A DNA stretch of 41,122 bases from DATKDU01 sp035512595 (GCA_035512595.1 DATKDU010000098.1:1-41122), one strand, 5' to 3'. Counted from the first letter of the stretch, positions 25,554 to 33,317 are shown. Notes: a model not told the origin generated them from the sequence alone. Program-made: numbers and translations.

Positions 25554-27500
25554 TCACTTTCCTTCGAGGTAGGCCATCACGAGGGCCATGTCCGCCGGTG
25601 TAATGCCGCTGATCCGGCTGGCCTGGGCCATGGTGACCGGGCGGACGCGGGTCAGCTTCTCGCGGGCTTCGCTGCGGAGTTGCTTGATCGCCTGATAGTC
25701 GAAATGGACGGGAATCGCCTTGTCCGCCAGCCGCGCCAGACGCTCGACCTGCTGCTGTTGCCGGGCGATGTAGCCGGCGTACTTGATATCGTATTCGACC
25801 TGTTGTGCCGCTTCGCGGGAGGCGGCCGCCAGTCGCGGCTCGTGGGCGACAACATCGGACCAGGTGATTTCTGGCCGCTTGAGTGCAGAGTGCAGAGTGC
25901 AGCGTGCAGAATCTCCGCCACTCTGCAATCTGCACTCTGCACTCTGCACTAGCGCCATCGCCCGGGCAATCTCCGCTTCTTTCGCCTCATACCGCTGCCA
26001 CCGCTCCGCATCGACGAGCCCCGCCTCGCGCCCGATCGGCGTCAGCCGCCGGTCGGCATTGTCGTGCCTTAGCAGCAGCCGAAACTCGGCCCGGCTGGTG
26101 AACATGCGATAAGGCTCATCCACGCCGCAGGTCACCAGGTCGTCCACCAGCACGCCGATGTACGCATCCTCGCGGCCCAGCACGAGCGGCTTTTTGCCTT
26201 GCAGCATCAGTGCCGCACTGGCGCCGGCAATCAAGCCTTGTGCCGCCGCCTCTTCGTAACCGGTCGTGCCGTTGATCTGCCCGGCGAAGTAGAGTCCCTT
26301 GACGAGCTTGGTTTCCAGCCACGGCCAAAGCTGATCGGGGGGGCAGTAGTCGTACTCGACCGCGTAGCCGTAACGCATGATCTGCGCGTTTTCCAGACCC
26401 GGAATCAGCCGCAGCATGGCGTCCTGCACGTCGCGCGGCAGGCTGGTGGAAATGCCGTTGACGTACACTTCGCGCGTATTTCGCCCTTCTGGCTCGAGAA
26501 AGAGCTGGTGGCTCTGCTTCTCGGCAAAGCGGACCACCTTGTCCTCGATCGACGGGCAGTAGCGCGGCCCGCGAGACTGGATCTGGCCGCTGTACATCGG
26601 CGCTCGATGCAGGTTGGCGCGAATCAGCTTGTGGACCGCGTGGTTCGTGTGCGTGATGTGGCAGGGGATCTGATCGGCGGCAATTCGCTTGCGCTGCGCG
26701 TCATCGGTCAGGAATGAAAATGGCTCTGGGTCGTCATCGCCGGGTTGAATTTCGGTTTTCTCGTAATCGATCGTCCGGCCATTGAGGCGGCAGGGCGTGC
26801 CGGTCTTGAACCGTTCGACGCGAAAGCCGAGCCGCGCCAGCGCCCCGCTGATGCCTGACGTGGTTCCTTCGCCGGCCCGACCGCCGGGAGTCTTCACTTC
26901 TCCCGTGTGCATGATGGCCGACAGGAAGGTCCCGGTCGTAAGAATCACGGCCGGCGCTCGATATTCAATGCCGCCACGGACGCGCACGCCGACGATGGCG
27001 AGTGGTGAGTGGTGAGTGGTGAGTGGTGATTCCCCATCGACTTTGGACTTTGGACCTTGGACCTTGGACTCGTCCCCTGACTCCTGAACCCTGAACCCTG
27101 AACCCTCCTCCACCAGCAGATCCTCGACCGTCTCCTGCCGCAGGGCGATGTTCGGCTGTTCTTCGACGAGCCGCTTGACCTCGAACTGATACGCTTTCTT
27201 GTCCGCCTGGGCCCGCGGGCTGTGCATCGCCGGGCCCTTGCGGCGGTTGAGCAGCCGGAACTGAATGCCGGTGGCATCGATGGCCCGCCCCATGACGCCG
27301 CCGAGTGCGTCGATCTCGCGGACGATCTGCCCCTTGGCCACGCCGCCAATGGCCGGGTTGCAGCTCATTTGGGCAACCGTGTCGCAGTTGGTCGTCAGCA
27401 GGGCGACCTTGGCTCCCATGCGAGCGGCGGCCATCGCAGCTTCGACCCCAGCGTGCCCCGCCCCGATGACGAGCAGATCGTAGTGGTAAACGTCGGACAT
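25554..27500 (-). CDS. mnmG: tRNA uridine-5-carboxymethylaminomethyl synthase MnmG with two repeat-derived insertions
   Basis: Read from ATG 27500 the enzyme has 648 residues. The FAD-binding GAGHAGVEAAMAAARMG opens it, followed by PAIGGVAKGQIVREIDALGG, TGTFLSAIMHTG, the PMYSGQIQSRGPRYCPSIEDK-type block and the C-terminal helical domain that recruits MnmE. With MnmE it adds a carboxymethylaminomethyl group to U34 of certain tRNAs. Two segments are foreign to the family. Residues about 130-167 lie between VEDLLVEE and IVGVRVRGG and contain GFRVQESG and LTTHHSPL. Residues about 517-540 contain VQSAECRLQ and CTLHSAL. Both are encoded by tandem heptamers and keep the frame. The first replaces only a few residues in E. 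coli MnmG. The frame is open upstream to 27620 but the family start is MSDVYHYDLLVIG. Confidence 0.95.
   Translation of the reverse strand: MSDVYHYDLLVIGAGHAGVEAAMAAARMGAKVALLTTNCDTVAQMSCNPAIGGVAKGQIVREIDALGGVMGRAIDATGIQFRLLNRRKGPAMHSPRAQADKKAYQFEVKRLVEEQPNIALRQETVEDLLVEEGSGFRVQESGDESKVQGPKSKVDGESPLTTHHSPLAIVGVRVRGGIEYRAPAVILTTGTFLSAIMHTGEVKTPGGRAGEGTTSGISGALARLGFRVERFKTGTPCRLNGRTIDYEKTEIQPGDDDPEPFSFLTDDAQRKRIAADQIPCHITHTNHAVHKLIRANLHRAPMYSGQIQSRGPRYCPSIEDKVVRFAEKQSHQLFLEPEGRNTREVYVNGISTSLPRDVQDAMLRLIPGLENAQIMRYGYAVEYDYCPPDQLWPWLETKLVKGLYFAGQINGTTGYEEAAAQGLIAGASAALMLQGKKPLVLGREDAYIGVLVDDLVTCGVDEPYRMFTSRAEFRLLLRHDNADRRLTPIGREAGLVDAERWQRYEAKEAEIARAMALVQSAECRLQSGGDSARCTLHSALKRPEITWSDVVAHEPRLAAASREAAQQVEYDIKYAGYIARQQQQVERLARLADKAIPVHFDYQAIKQLRSEAREKLTRVRPVTMAQASRISGITPADMALVMAYLEGK
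25881..25951. repeat. Inverted heptamer repeat (GAGTGCA type) inside mnmG
   Basis: The left arm (25881-25911) is four units of the type gagtgca/gcgtgca. After an 8-base loop the right arm (from 25920) is the reverse complement at 29 of 32 aligned positions. The whole lies in the mnmG coding frame. Confidence 0.9.
27000..27108. repeat. Composite heptamer repeat (GAGTGGT, GGACTTT, TGAACCC) inside mnmG
   Basis: Three heptamer families follow each other: four perfect gagtggt units (27000-27027), four or five ggacttt/ggacctt units (about 27040-27070) and three tgaaccc units (about 27086-27105). All sit in mnmG without breaking the frame. Confidence 0.9.
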
Positions 27501-27556
27501 ACGCTTTATCGTAGTGGTCTTGGGGCCATTCAAGAAGGCTTTCAGCCGGTGCATGC

Positions 27557-28003
27557 ATGGCGCCTTTGCCGCCGTTTCAGTCCGACGGCGACTTGCCGAT
27601 CGGTGTACATCCAGGTTCATTAAACGACGTGCTCGTACGATTTGGAGGGGGCACTCCCCAACGTCACGTCGTCGGGCAGCGGCTGGAACGGATTCGCGCC
27701 ATCGCGGTTGCGACCGGTTGCCTGTCGAGATTCATCGTATTTGGCTCGTTTATCACGGACGAACCATACCCCAACGATGTGGACATCTTTATGGTCATGG
27801 AGGATAATTTTGATGTGGACAATCTCGTAGGAGACGCAGAACTATTGTTCCGCGACCATCTCAACGCCGACGTCCAATTCGGAGCAAGCGTTTTCTGGCT
27901 TCGACGGATGGCCGCCATCGACGGCGAACAAGCAGCCGTAGAGTTTTGGCAGATCAAACTAGAGGGCGGCCAACGGGGAATCGTCGAAATCGTGAGGACT
28001 TAG
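27557..28003 (+). CDS. DUF6932-like nucleotidyltransferase-fold protein
   Basis: The 148-residue protein has an N-terminal segment of the form SDGDLPIGVHPGSLNDVLVRF, typical of DUF6932 proteins. It continues to FIVFGSFITDEPYPNDVDIF near residues 85-104, which is the GS...DxD motif of the minimal nucleotidyltransferase fold. Such proteins often form the toxin half of toxin-antitoxin pairs or act as small NTases. The next small gene starts two bases after its stop. It is divergent from mnmG, 56 bases away, and lower in G+C than the neighbouring conserved genes. Activity cannot be inferred; the substrate is unknown. Confidence 0.65.
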   Translation: MAPLPPFQSDGDLPIGVHPGSLNDVLVRFGGGTPQRHVVGQRLERIRAIAVATGCLSRFIVFGSFITDEPYPNDVDIFMVMEDNFDVDNLVGDAELLFRDHLNADVQFGASVFWLRRMAAIDGEQAAVEFWQIKLEGGQRGIVEIVRT

Positions 28004-28005
28004 AC

Positions 28006-28215
28006 ATGATCCAGAGCGATCGGGAACTTGAAGTCACCTTGGAACGCATTGCACGCTGCCAGCGTCAACTCAGCCACCTCCGGAATGTCGAATCGAATGT
28101 CGCCAACTATCGGGCGTCGGCTTCCGGGTATCTGGCGGAGGTCGATCGGATGCAGCGTGAAGTTCGAGAGTATCTGATGCTCCACCCGACTGAACTCAGC
28201 GGGCGGCCTGTTTGA
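28006..28215 (+). CDS. Small helical protein paired with the NTase-like protein
   Basis: A 69-residue, strongly helical protein starting at ATG 28006 (MIQSDRELEVTLERIARCQ). It has heptad-like Leu/Arg spacing, suggesting a coiled coil, and no known domain. The two-base gap to the upstream NTase-like gene indicates co-translation. This arrangement is common for toxin-antitoxin type pairs. The partner role is inferred from gene order only. Confidence 0.65.
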   Translation: MIQSDRELEVTLERIARCQRQLSHLRNVESNVANYRASASGYLAEVDRMQREVREYLMLHPTELSGRPV

Positions 28216-28377
28216 TCTCTCTCGATCGGCAAAAACCTCGGGGGGAATACTACTCCTGCCCTTCCCCGAAATGAGACTGAGCGTCCGCCTTTGAGGGCAA
28301 GTTAGGTCGTAGGTTTGGCCTGCACCGGCTTTTCCACGCGAAAACTCCCGACTTGCAACGGCAAAACTGCTAATTTG

Positions 28378-28407
28378 TTGACCCTGCACAGTTTGGGTAA
28401 GTATACT
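28378..28407 (+). promoter_or_regulatory. Predicted sigma-70-type promoter
   Basis: TTGACC (28378-28383) and TATACT (28402-28407) are 18 bases apart, about 90 bases upstream of ATG 28495. It is one of the best promoter matches in the window. The gap before it (28216-28377) shows no gene. Confidence 0.6.
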
Positions 28408-28494
28408 GGGGAGCTGGGTTTTCCCGCCGGGTAGGGAGGTCTCTTGCCTGCCGGGCTGTGAGTCTGGATGCGTGTCCCACGTTGCGAGACGACT

Positions 28495-29541
28495 ATGAAC
28501 CGGTTCTATCTCCGGGTTTGCCTGGCTGTTGCGCTGGGGTTGGCGGGCATAGTGGCCCTGGAAGGGCCGGCTCATGCTCAGGCTCGCTCGCGTCCCTTGG
28601 CCTCGGGCATTTTGACCACGATTCCGCCGACTCCTGTCGCGGAGGAGACCTTCTCCGGGCCGCTGCCGCTGGTGGAAATCCCCGCAAATTTTCCCGACAT
28701 CGAATACACGCCGAACTTCGAGGCGAAAACCGCGACCGTCTTTGAACGGGCCAAGTCGGTAACCCTCCGCCGCGGCATTTGGAACCTGGAATTGTCCTTC
28801 AAGCCGCTGCGCCTGCTGATCGTCGATGTGCCGCAGCCGACGGGGCGAATGCAGAAGAAGGTGATCTGGTACATGGTCTACCAGGTGAAAAATGCCGGCG
28901 GGCATCTGGCCGTGAGAGAAGAGAAGCGTCTGTTTCAGGACACAATCGAGGAAATCACCTACAAAGTCGAGCCGGTGACCGAACTGGTCGAGCAGGTCAA
29001 GGACGCCGACGGACAGGTGACCGAGCAGCCGGTGAAAATCCGCTTTTTTCCGCAGTTCGTGCTGGAGTCGAAGGAGTTCGACAAGGCCTATTTGGACCGG
29101 GTCATTCCGGCGGCAATGAAGCCCATTGTGGACCGTGAGTTCCCCCCGCAGAGCCGGCCGGAGGGTTTTGTCCTGCACAACTCGCTGACGATCAGCTCGG
29201 TGGACATCAGGGCCGACGAAAGCGTCTGGGGGCTGGTGACCTGGGAGGATGTCGATCCGCGGATCGATTACCTCTCCGTCTATGTGCAAGGGCTGACCAA
29301 CGCCTACAAATTCGAGGATCAGCCGGGAGCCTACAAGCAAGGAGCCCCCCCAGGGACGGGACGCAAGTTCCTCAAGAAGACCCTCCAGCTCAACTTCTGG
29401 CGGCCGGGGGATACGGTTGAGCAGAAGGAAGAGGAGATCAACTACGGCGTGCGGCTGGAAGCCGATCCGGCGGCACAGCAGGAGATCTTCAAGCTTTACG
29501 GCGTCGATAAGGCCCTTGACCACCTGTGGCTGTATCGGTAG
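28495..29541 (+). CDS. Conserved secreted protein of unknown function
   Basis: From ATG 28495 the protein has 348 residues with a clear signal peptide (VALGLAGIVALEGPAHAQA, cleavage after AHA). The mature part is a beta-rich, Glu/Val/Pro-rich protein with no motif I recognise; the block RGIWNLELSFKPLRLLIVD and the Trp-containing LVTWEDVDPRIDYLSVYVQG are the most regular segments. Planctomycete-type secreted proteins of this layout are common, but I cannot assign a function. It has its own promoter and is followed by rpmA after 80 bases, so a shared transcript is possible. Confidence 0.7.
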   Translation: MNRFYLRVCLAVALGLAGIVALEGPAHAQARSRPLASGILTTIPPTPVAEETFSGPLPLVEIPANFPDIEYTPNFEAKTATVFERAKSVTLRRGIWNLELSFKPLRLLIVDVPQPTGRMQKKVIWYMVYQVKNAGGHLAVREEKRLFQDTIEEITYKVEPVTELVEQVKDADGQVTEQPVKIRFFPQFVLESKEFDKAYLDRVIPAAMKPIVDREFPPQSRPEGFVLHNSLTISSVDIRADESVWGLVTWEDVDPRIDYLSVYVQGLTNAYKFEDQPGAYKQGAPPGTGRKFLKKTLQLNFWRPGDTVEQKEEEINYGVRLEADPAAQQEIFKLYGVDKALDHLWLYR

Positions 29542-29621
29542 CGTATAGGATTCCCCCGAGAACACGCCATCTATTTGAGCGCAGCGGCCTAAAGCATCCG
29601 CCGCTGTCCACAGGTGTACAC

Positions 29622-29876
29622 ATGGCACATAAGAAAGGTCAAGGCTCCTCCCGCAACGGCCGCGATTCCAACGGCCAGCGCCGCGGGGTCAAGCGATTTG
29701 GCGGCGAGGCGGTAACTGCCGGTTCGATTATTGTGCGGCAATGCGGCACGAAGTTTCATGCCGGCCGGAACGTCGGCACGGGGAAGGATTACACCCTGTT
29801 CGCCCTGATCGAAGGGGTTGTCAAGTTCGATCGCGAAGGTCGCCGCGTCAACGTGCTGCCCGTGGAAGCGAACTAA
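29622..29876 (+). CDS. rpmA: 50S ribosomal protein L27
   Basis: The 84-residue protein begins MAHKKGQGSSRNGRDSNGQR and continues with GVKRFGGEAVTAGSIIVRQ and HAGRNVGTGKDYTLFALI, the L27 signature. The N-terminal tail of L27 reaches the peptidyl transferase centre; here there is no cleavable N-terminal extension. The start at ATG 29622 is fixed by the family N-terminus; the frame is open further upstream but without similarity. The partner rplU is not adjacent, unlike in many bacteria, while obgE follows as usual. Confidence 0.96.
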   Translation: MAHKKGQGSSRNGRDSNGQRRGVKRFGGEAVTAGSIIVRQCGTKFHAGRNVGTGKDYTLFALIEGVVKFDREGRRVNVLPVEAN

Positions 29877-29908
29877 CGCCCTGGCGGCCGTCAATCGATT
29901 ATTCTGAA

Positions 29909-29940
29909 GGGACGTTCTCGAAGCCGGGAACGTCCCATTT
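29909..29940 (+). terminator. Rho-independent terminator after rpmA
   Basis: A 9-bp stem, GGGACGTTC and GAACGTCCC, with a 10-base loop is followed at once by ATTTTCTT. It would end or reduce transcription from rpmA before obgE. Confidence 0.8.
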
Positions 29941-29947
29941 TCTTGCG

Positions 29948-29972
29948 CCTGAATCCTGAAACCTGAACCCTG
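29948..29972. repeat. CCTGAAN heptamer repeat just before obgE
   Basis: Units cctgaat, cctgaaa and cctgaac plus a final cctg occupy the bases directly before obgE; the last G is the first base of its GTG start. The position where a ribosome-binding site should be is therefore repeat. Confidence 0.75.
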
Positions 29973-30970
29973 TGTTCGTCGATCGCGTCCAAATCGAAGT
30001 TCAAGGCGGCCGCGGCGGCAATGGCTGCGTCAGCTTCCGGCGCGAGAAATACGTCCCGCACGGCGGCCCGGATGGAGGTGACGGCGGCAACGGCGGCAGC
30101 GTGATCATCGTCGCCAAGGCAGGCGTCAATCACCTGACGGCGGTCGCTCATCACAAGTTCTGGCGGGCCGAGGCTGGCAAGCACGGCAGCGGCTCCGACC
30201 GCGCTGGCAAGAGTGCCCACGATCTGATCATCGAAGTTCCGCCGGGGACCACGGTCAGCGACGTGGCCGGGGGCTATGTGCTCAAAGATCTCGTGCGGGA
30301 AGGGGACCAGGTCGTGGCCGCTCGCGGCGGTAGTGGCGGCAAGGGAAATGCAGCCTTCAAATCGGCGACCAATCGCACGCCGCGGGAAGCAACCCCTGGC
30401 GGGGAAGGGGAGCTGCGCGAGATCGTGCTGGAGCTCAAGGTGATCGCCGATGTCGGCCTGCTCGGCAAGCCGAATGCAGGCAAGAGCACGCTCCTGTCCC
30501 GCCTGACGCGGGCCCGGCCGGAGATTGCCGACTATCCCTTCACGACGAAGCACCCCAACCTCGGCATCGTGACGCTCGACATCGACCGGCAGTTCGTGAT
30601 GGCCGATATTCCGGGGCTCATCGAAGGGGCGCATGCCGGCGCGGGGCTGGGGCACGAATTCCTGCGGCATATCGAGCGGGCCGGCATTCTCGTCCATCTG
30701 GTCGAGCCGATGCCCGTCGATGGCAGCGACCCGCTGCGCAACTACGCCGCGATTCGCGAGGAGCTGGTGCAGTACGATGAACAGCTCGGCAAACGGCCGG
30801 AGATTGTCGTCGTCACCAAGTGCGAATTGCCCGGGGCGAGCGAGGTCCGCGATGCTCTGGCGGCGCAGACCGGGCGGGGCGTGCTGCTGATCTCGGCGGT
30901 GACCGGCGAAGGGCTCAACCGGCTGACGCATTCGATCGCGGCCGCGCTGGCGGAGCAGAAGCAGTCATGA
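29972..30970 (+). CDS. obgE: Obg GTPase
   Basis: The 332-residue protein has the glycine-rich Obg fold at the N-terminus (VQGGRGGNGCVSFRREK, GPDGGDGGNGGSV; about 1-157). The GTPase domain carries GKPNAGKST near residue 167, DIPGLIEGAH, and TKCELPG in the position of the NKxD motif. It lacks the C-terminal OCT domain, as many Obg proteins do. Obg acts in late 50S assembly and stress control. GTG 29972 is chosen because MFVDRVQIEVQGG is the conserved start. Its stop overlaps the coaX start as ATGA, so the two are translated together. Confidence 0.95.
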   Translation: MFVDRVQIEVQGGRGGNGCVSFRREKYVPHGGPDGGDGGNGGSVIIVAKAGVNHLTAVAHHKFWRAEAGKHGSGSDRAGKSAHDLIIEVPPGTTVSDVAGGYVLKDLVREGDQVVAARGGSGGKGNAAFKSATNRTPREATPGGEGELREIVLELKVIADVGLLGKPNAGKSTLLSRLTRARPEIADYPFTTKHPNLGIVTLDIDRQFVMADIPGLIEGAHAGAGLGHEFLRHIERAGILVHLVEPMPVDGSDPLRNYAAIREELVQYDEQLGKRPEIVVVTKCELPGASEVRDALAAQTGRGVLLISAVTGEGLNRLTHSIAAALAEQKQS

Positions 30971-31746
30971 GCAAGCCGTCGTATTTGATCGCGGTTGACA
31001 TCGGCAACAGCACGGTCAAGCTGGGCTGGTTCGACGCCCGCACGCCGAAGCTTCCCAACTACCCGATGCCGCTGCGCGTCGAGCATTTCCCCACGGGGCA
31101 AACGCCGTTGGCGGAGTGGTTCGAGGGTCTGTCCGAGAAGGACCTCTTGATCTGGTACGTGGCCAGCGTTCATCGCAGCGGCGAGGCGGCGCTTTATTCC
31201 TGGGTCCGAAGCAAGCGGCCGTTCGACGACTTTCACGTGCTGACGTATGAAAAACTGCCGCTGCGGATCGAGCTCGAGTATCCGGGGCGCGTCGGCATGG
31301 ACCGGCTGGCGGCGGCCGTCGCGGCCAACGAGCGGCGATCCGGCCGCAAGCCGGCGATTGTCGTCGATACGGGAACGGCCATCACCGTCGATCTGGTCAA
31401 CCATCACGGCGCGTTCCTCGGCGGAGCGATCCTGCCCGGCTTTCGGCTGACGGCCGAGGCACTGGCGGCCAATACCGATCAATTGCCGCTGACGCTCTAC
31501 GGCGGCGAAGATGAGCCGGCAGCGCTCGGAAAGAACACCGAGGCCGCTCTCAAAAGCGGCCAGTTCTGGGGAACCATCGGCGCTGTGCGGGAGTTGATCG
31601 AGCGGATGAGTGAGGACCTGGCCGAGCCGCCGGAGGTTTTCGTCACCGGCGGAGATTTGAAAAGGCTCGCGCCGTTCATGGCGAAGAACGCCCAGTTTGT
31701 GCCGCACATGGTCCTGTCGGGGATCATGGCGGCGCAGCGGCGCTAA
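30967..31746 (+). CDS. coaX: Type III pantothenate kinase
   Basis: The 259-residue protein has the ASKHA-type motifs of CoaX: DIGNSTVKLGW near residue 10 (phosphate 1), GMDRLAAAVAA in the middle and DTGTAITVDLV (phosphate 2) near residue 136, followed by GAILPGFRLTAEAL. It phosphorylates pantothenate, the first step of coenzyme A synthesis, and needs a monovalent cation. Length agrees with the family. The ATG overlaps the obgE stop by four bases. Confidence 0.93.
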   Translation: MSKPSYLIAVDIGNSTVKLGWFDARTPKLPNYPMPLRVEHFPTGQTPLAEWFEGLSEKDLLIWYVASVHRSGEAALYSWVRSKRPFDDFHVLTYEKLPLRIELEYPGRVGMDRLAAAVAANERRSGRKPAIVVDTGTAITVDLVNHHGAFLGGAILPGFRLTAEALAANTDQLPLTLYGGEDEPAALGKNTEAALKSGQFWGTIGAVRELIERMSEDLAEPPEVFVTGGDLKRLAPFMAKNAQFVPHMVLSGIMAAQRR

Positions 31747-31747
31747 T

Positions 31748-31886
31748 GTGGTCCACTCGCTCGAAATGTAGCCCACTCGCTCCGCGAGTGGGCAAACGCG
31801 GCTTGCCAATGCGTCGATCCTCGAAGTCGCCCGATATCTTGTGGCGGGCAAGACCGACTTATGCACACGCGGAGCGAGTGCACCAC
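31748..31886. repeat. MITE-like element with 15-bp terminal inverted repeats
   Basis: The left end GTGGTCCACTCGCTC (31748-31762) and right end GAGCGAGTGCACCAC (31872-31886) are complementary at 14 of 15 positions. Inside is a perfect 10-bp-stem palindrome, GCCCACTCGC TCC GCGAGTGGGC (31771-31793). No protein is encoded. It fills the gap between convergent coaX and the SDR gene. Confidence 0.7.
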
Positions 31887-31887
31887 A

Positions 31888-32661
31888 TTATTCAAACGTC
31901 CGGCACAAAATGCCGCCGTCGGCCAGGATCACGTTGCCGGTGATGAACGCGCCGGCCTCTGTGGCGAGCATCACGACTGGGCCGACCATGTCGATCGCCT
32001 GGCCCCACCGTTTCACGGCGGTCCGATCAGCAAAGATCTTCTTTTGCTCATCCGACAAAATGCTCATCGGCAGATCGGTGGCGACCGGTCCCGGGGCCAG
32101 GCAATTGACCGTGATGTTGTACGGCCCCAGCTCAAGCGCCTGAGCGCGGGCCAGGCCGAGGAGTGCCGCCTTGGTGGCGGAGTAGCAGCCGCGGGCTGGA
32201 TTGGAGGCCAGCCCCATAATCGACGAAGTGTAGATGATCCGCCCCCACTTATTCTGGATCATCGACGGTGCGATCTCGCGGGACAGGAGCACGCAGCTTG
32301 TGAGATTCAGCTCGACGATGTTGTCCCACGCCTCGTCGGTCGTCTCGACCAGCTTTTGCGGCTTGTTGCTGCCGGCATTGTTAAACAGAATGTCGCAGCG
32401 GCCGAACGTCTTGAGCACGTCGGCGGCCAGCTTCTTGACCTGCTTCCGATCGACCATGTCGGCGACGAAATACTCGACCTTGACGTTCAGCCCGTCGCTG
32501 ATTTCGGCCTTAGCCTTCTTCAGCTCGTCCTCATGCCGGGCCGAGATGGCGATATTCGCCCCGCATTCGGCCAGCCCGCGGGCACACGCCTTGCCGATCC
32601 CCTTGCTGCCGCCGGTGATGAGGGCGGTGCGGCCGGAGAGGTTGAAGAGGTCTTTTAGCAT
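31888..32661 (-). CDS. SDR-family oxidoreductase
   Basis: The 257-residue protein is a classical short-chain dehydrogenase/reductase: TGGSKGIG cofactor motif (16-23), NNAG (94-97), and the catalytic Ser147, Tyr160 and Lys164 in SSIMG and YSATK. The end ILADGGILCRTFE fits the family. FabG-like or sugar-alcohol dehydrogenases are closest by layout, but the substrate cannot be read from sequence. The stop lies next to the repeat element, so the repeat may end its transcript. A DUF5076 gene precedes it on the same strand, 31 bases away. Confidence 0.9.
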   Translation of the reverse strand: MLKDLFNLSGRTALITGGSKGIGKACARGLAECGANIAISARHEDELKKAKAEISDGLNVKVEYFVADMVDRKQVKKLAADVLKTFGRCDILFNNAGSNKPQKLVETTDEAWDNIVELNLTSCVLLSREIAPSMIQNKWGRIIYTSSIMGLASNPARGCYSATKAALLGLARAQALELGPYNITVNCLAPGPVATDLPMSILSDEQKKIFADRTAVKRWGQAIDMVGPVVMLATEAGAFITGNVILADGGILCRTFE

Positions 32662-32692
32662 CGAATTGCTCCTGGACTTGTTTCGCCGATAA

Positions 32693-33022
32693 TCAAATTT
32701 CGTCCGAGCGTCGCGCGCGATTCGTGAGAAAGTCTCCGCGTCGCTGCGAGGTTGGATGTTCTACTTCCACCTCAAATGTGGAACGAATGCGCGCAAGCGT
32801 CTCTTGTGGATCTCGACCGTATTCCAATTCATGAGCGTCAGCGATGTGTCGCATGAGATCGGCCAGCACGATTCCCCAGGCATCACGCTCGTCCGTTCCA
32901 TGCTCTTCCCACAGGCCAATTCGGAGCACACAGTGGATTTTGCTCTTTGCCAGCCAGACCCGAATCACCTCCCGTGATGGATTGTCGATGGCGACTGGAG
33001 GAATCGGCAATTCTTGGGGCAT
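32693..33022 (-). CDS. DUF5076 family protein
   Basis: From ATG 33022 the protein has 109 residues. It matches the DUF5076 pattern: an N-terminal ELPIPP, then REVIRVWLAKSKIHC, the block WGIVLADLMRHIADAH, and ETLARIRSTFEVEVEHPT. The family is small and of unknown function, thought to be cytoplasmic. The frame is open upstream to 33151 but that part overlaps the isopropylmalate-dehydrogenase-like remnant. It lies between that remnant and the SDR gene on the same strand, so it was once probably the gene after it. Confidence 0.8.
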   Translation of the reverse strand: MPQELPIPPVAIDNPSREVIRVWLAKSKIHCVLRIGLWEEHGTDERDAWGIVLADLMRHIADAHELEYGRDPQETLARIRSTFEVEVEHPTSQRRGDFLTNRARRSDEI

Positions 33023-33041
33023 GATTAGATCGCCTTGCGTA

Positions 33042-33225
33042 CTACAGGGAATTGACCACCAAATCCCCCACCTCTCGCGTCCCATACCCATCTTCCCCGC
33101 GCTCTGGCTCTTCATCTTCGTCCACGTCACCTGCTGGATGGCCTTCATCACCCGAGCCCCCGCTTTCGGCTGGCCGACTTGCTCCAGCAGGCATGCTCAT
33201 GGCGCCGATGGCGGCAATTTCCGCG
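33042..33225 (-). pseudogene. Decayed 3' end of an isopropylmalate/isocitrate dehydrogenase-like gene
   Basis: Read on the minus strand, frame A gives IAAIGAMSM (about 33193-33225), frame B continues with LLEQVGQPKAGARVMKAIQQ (about 33125-33191), and frame A returns with GYGTREVGDLVV and a stop at 33042. Joined, these give the C-terminal helices and terminal motif of the beta-decarboxylating dehydrogenase family (LeuB/Icd/Tdh). Two frameshifts and the absence of a 5' part show it is broken. It lies antisense to the leader of leuC. Confidence 0.7.
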
Positions 33226-33317
33226 TCCTCCCCGAAACGGCCTAAGTCGTATATTATAAATAGTTTCCCATCTTTCCGCTTGGAGAATGCCGCGGCCTGC
33301 GCCCGCGGCAATTGGCC

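Noticed and set aside
25881..27108. Possible CRISPR array
   Set aside because: The units are seven bases with no unique spacers, so these are tandem and inverted heptamers, not CRISPR.
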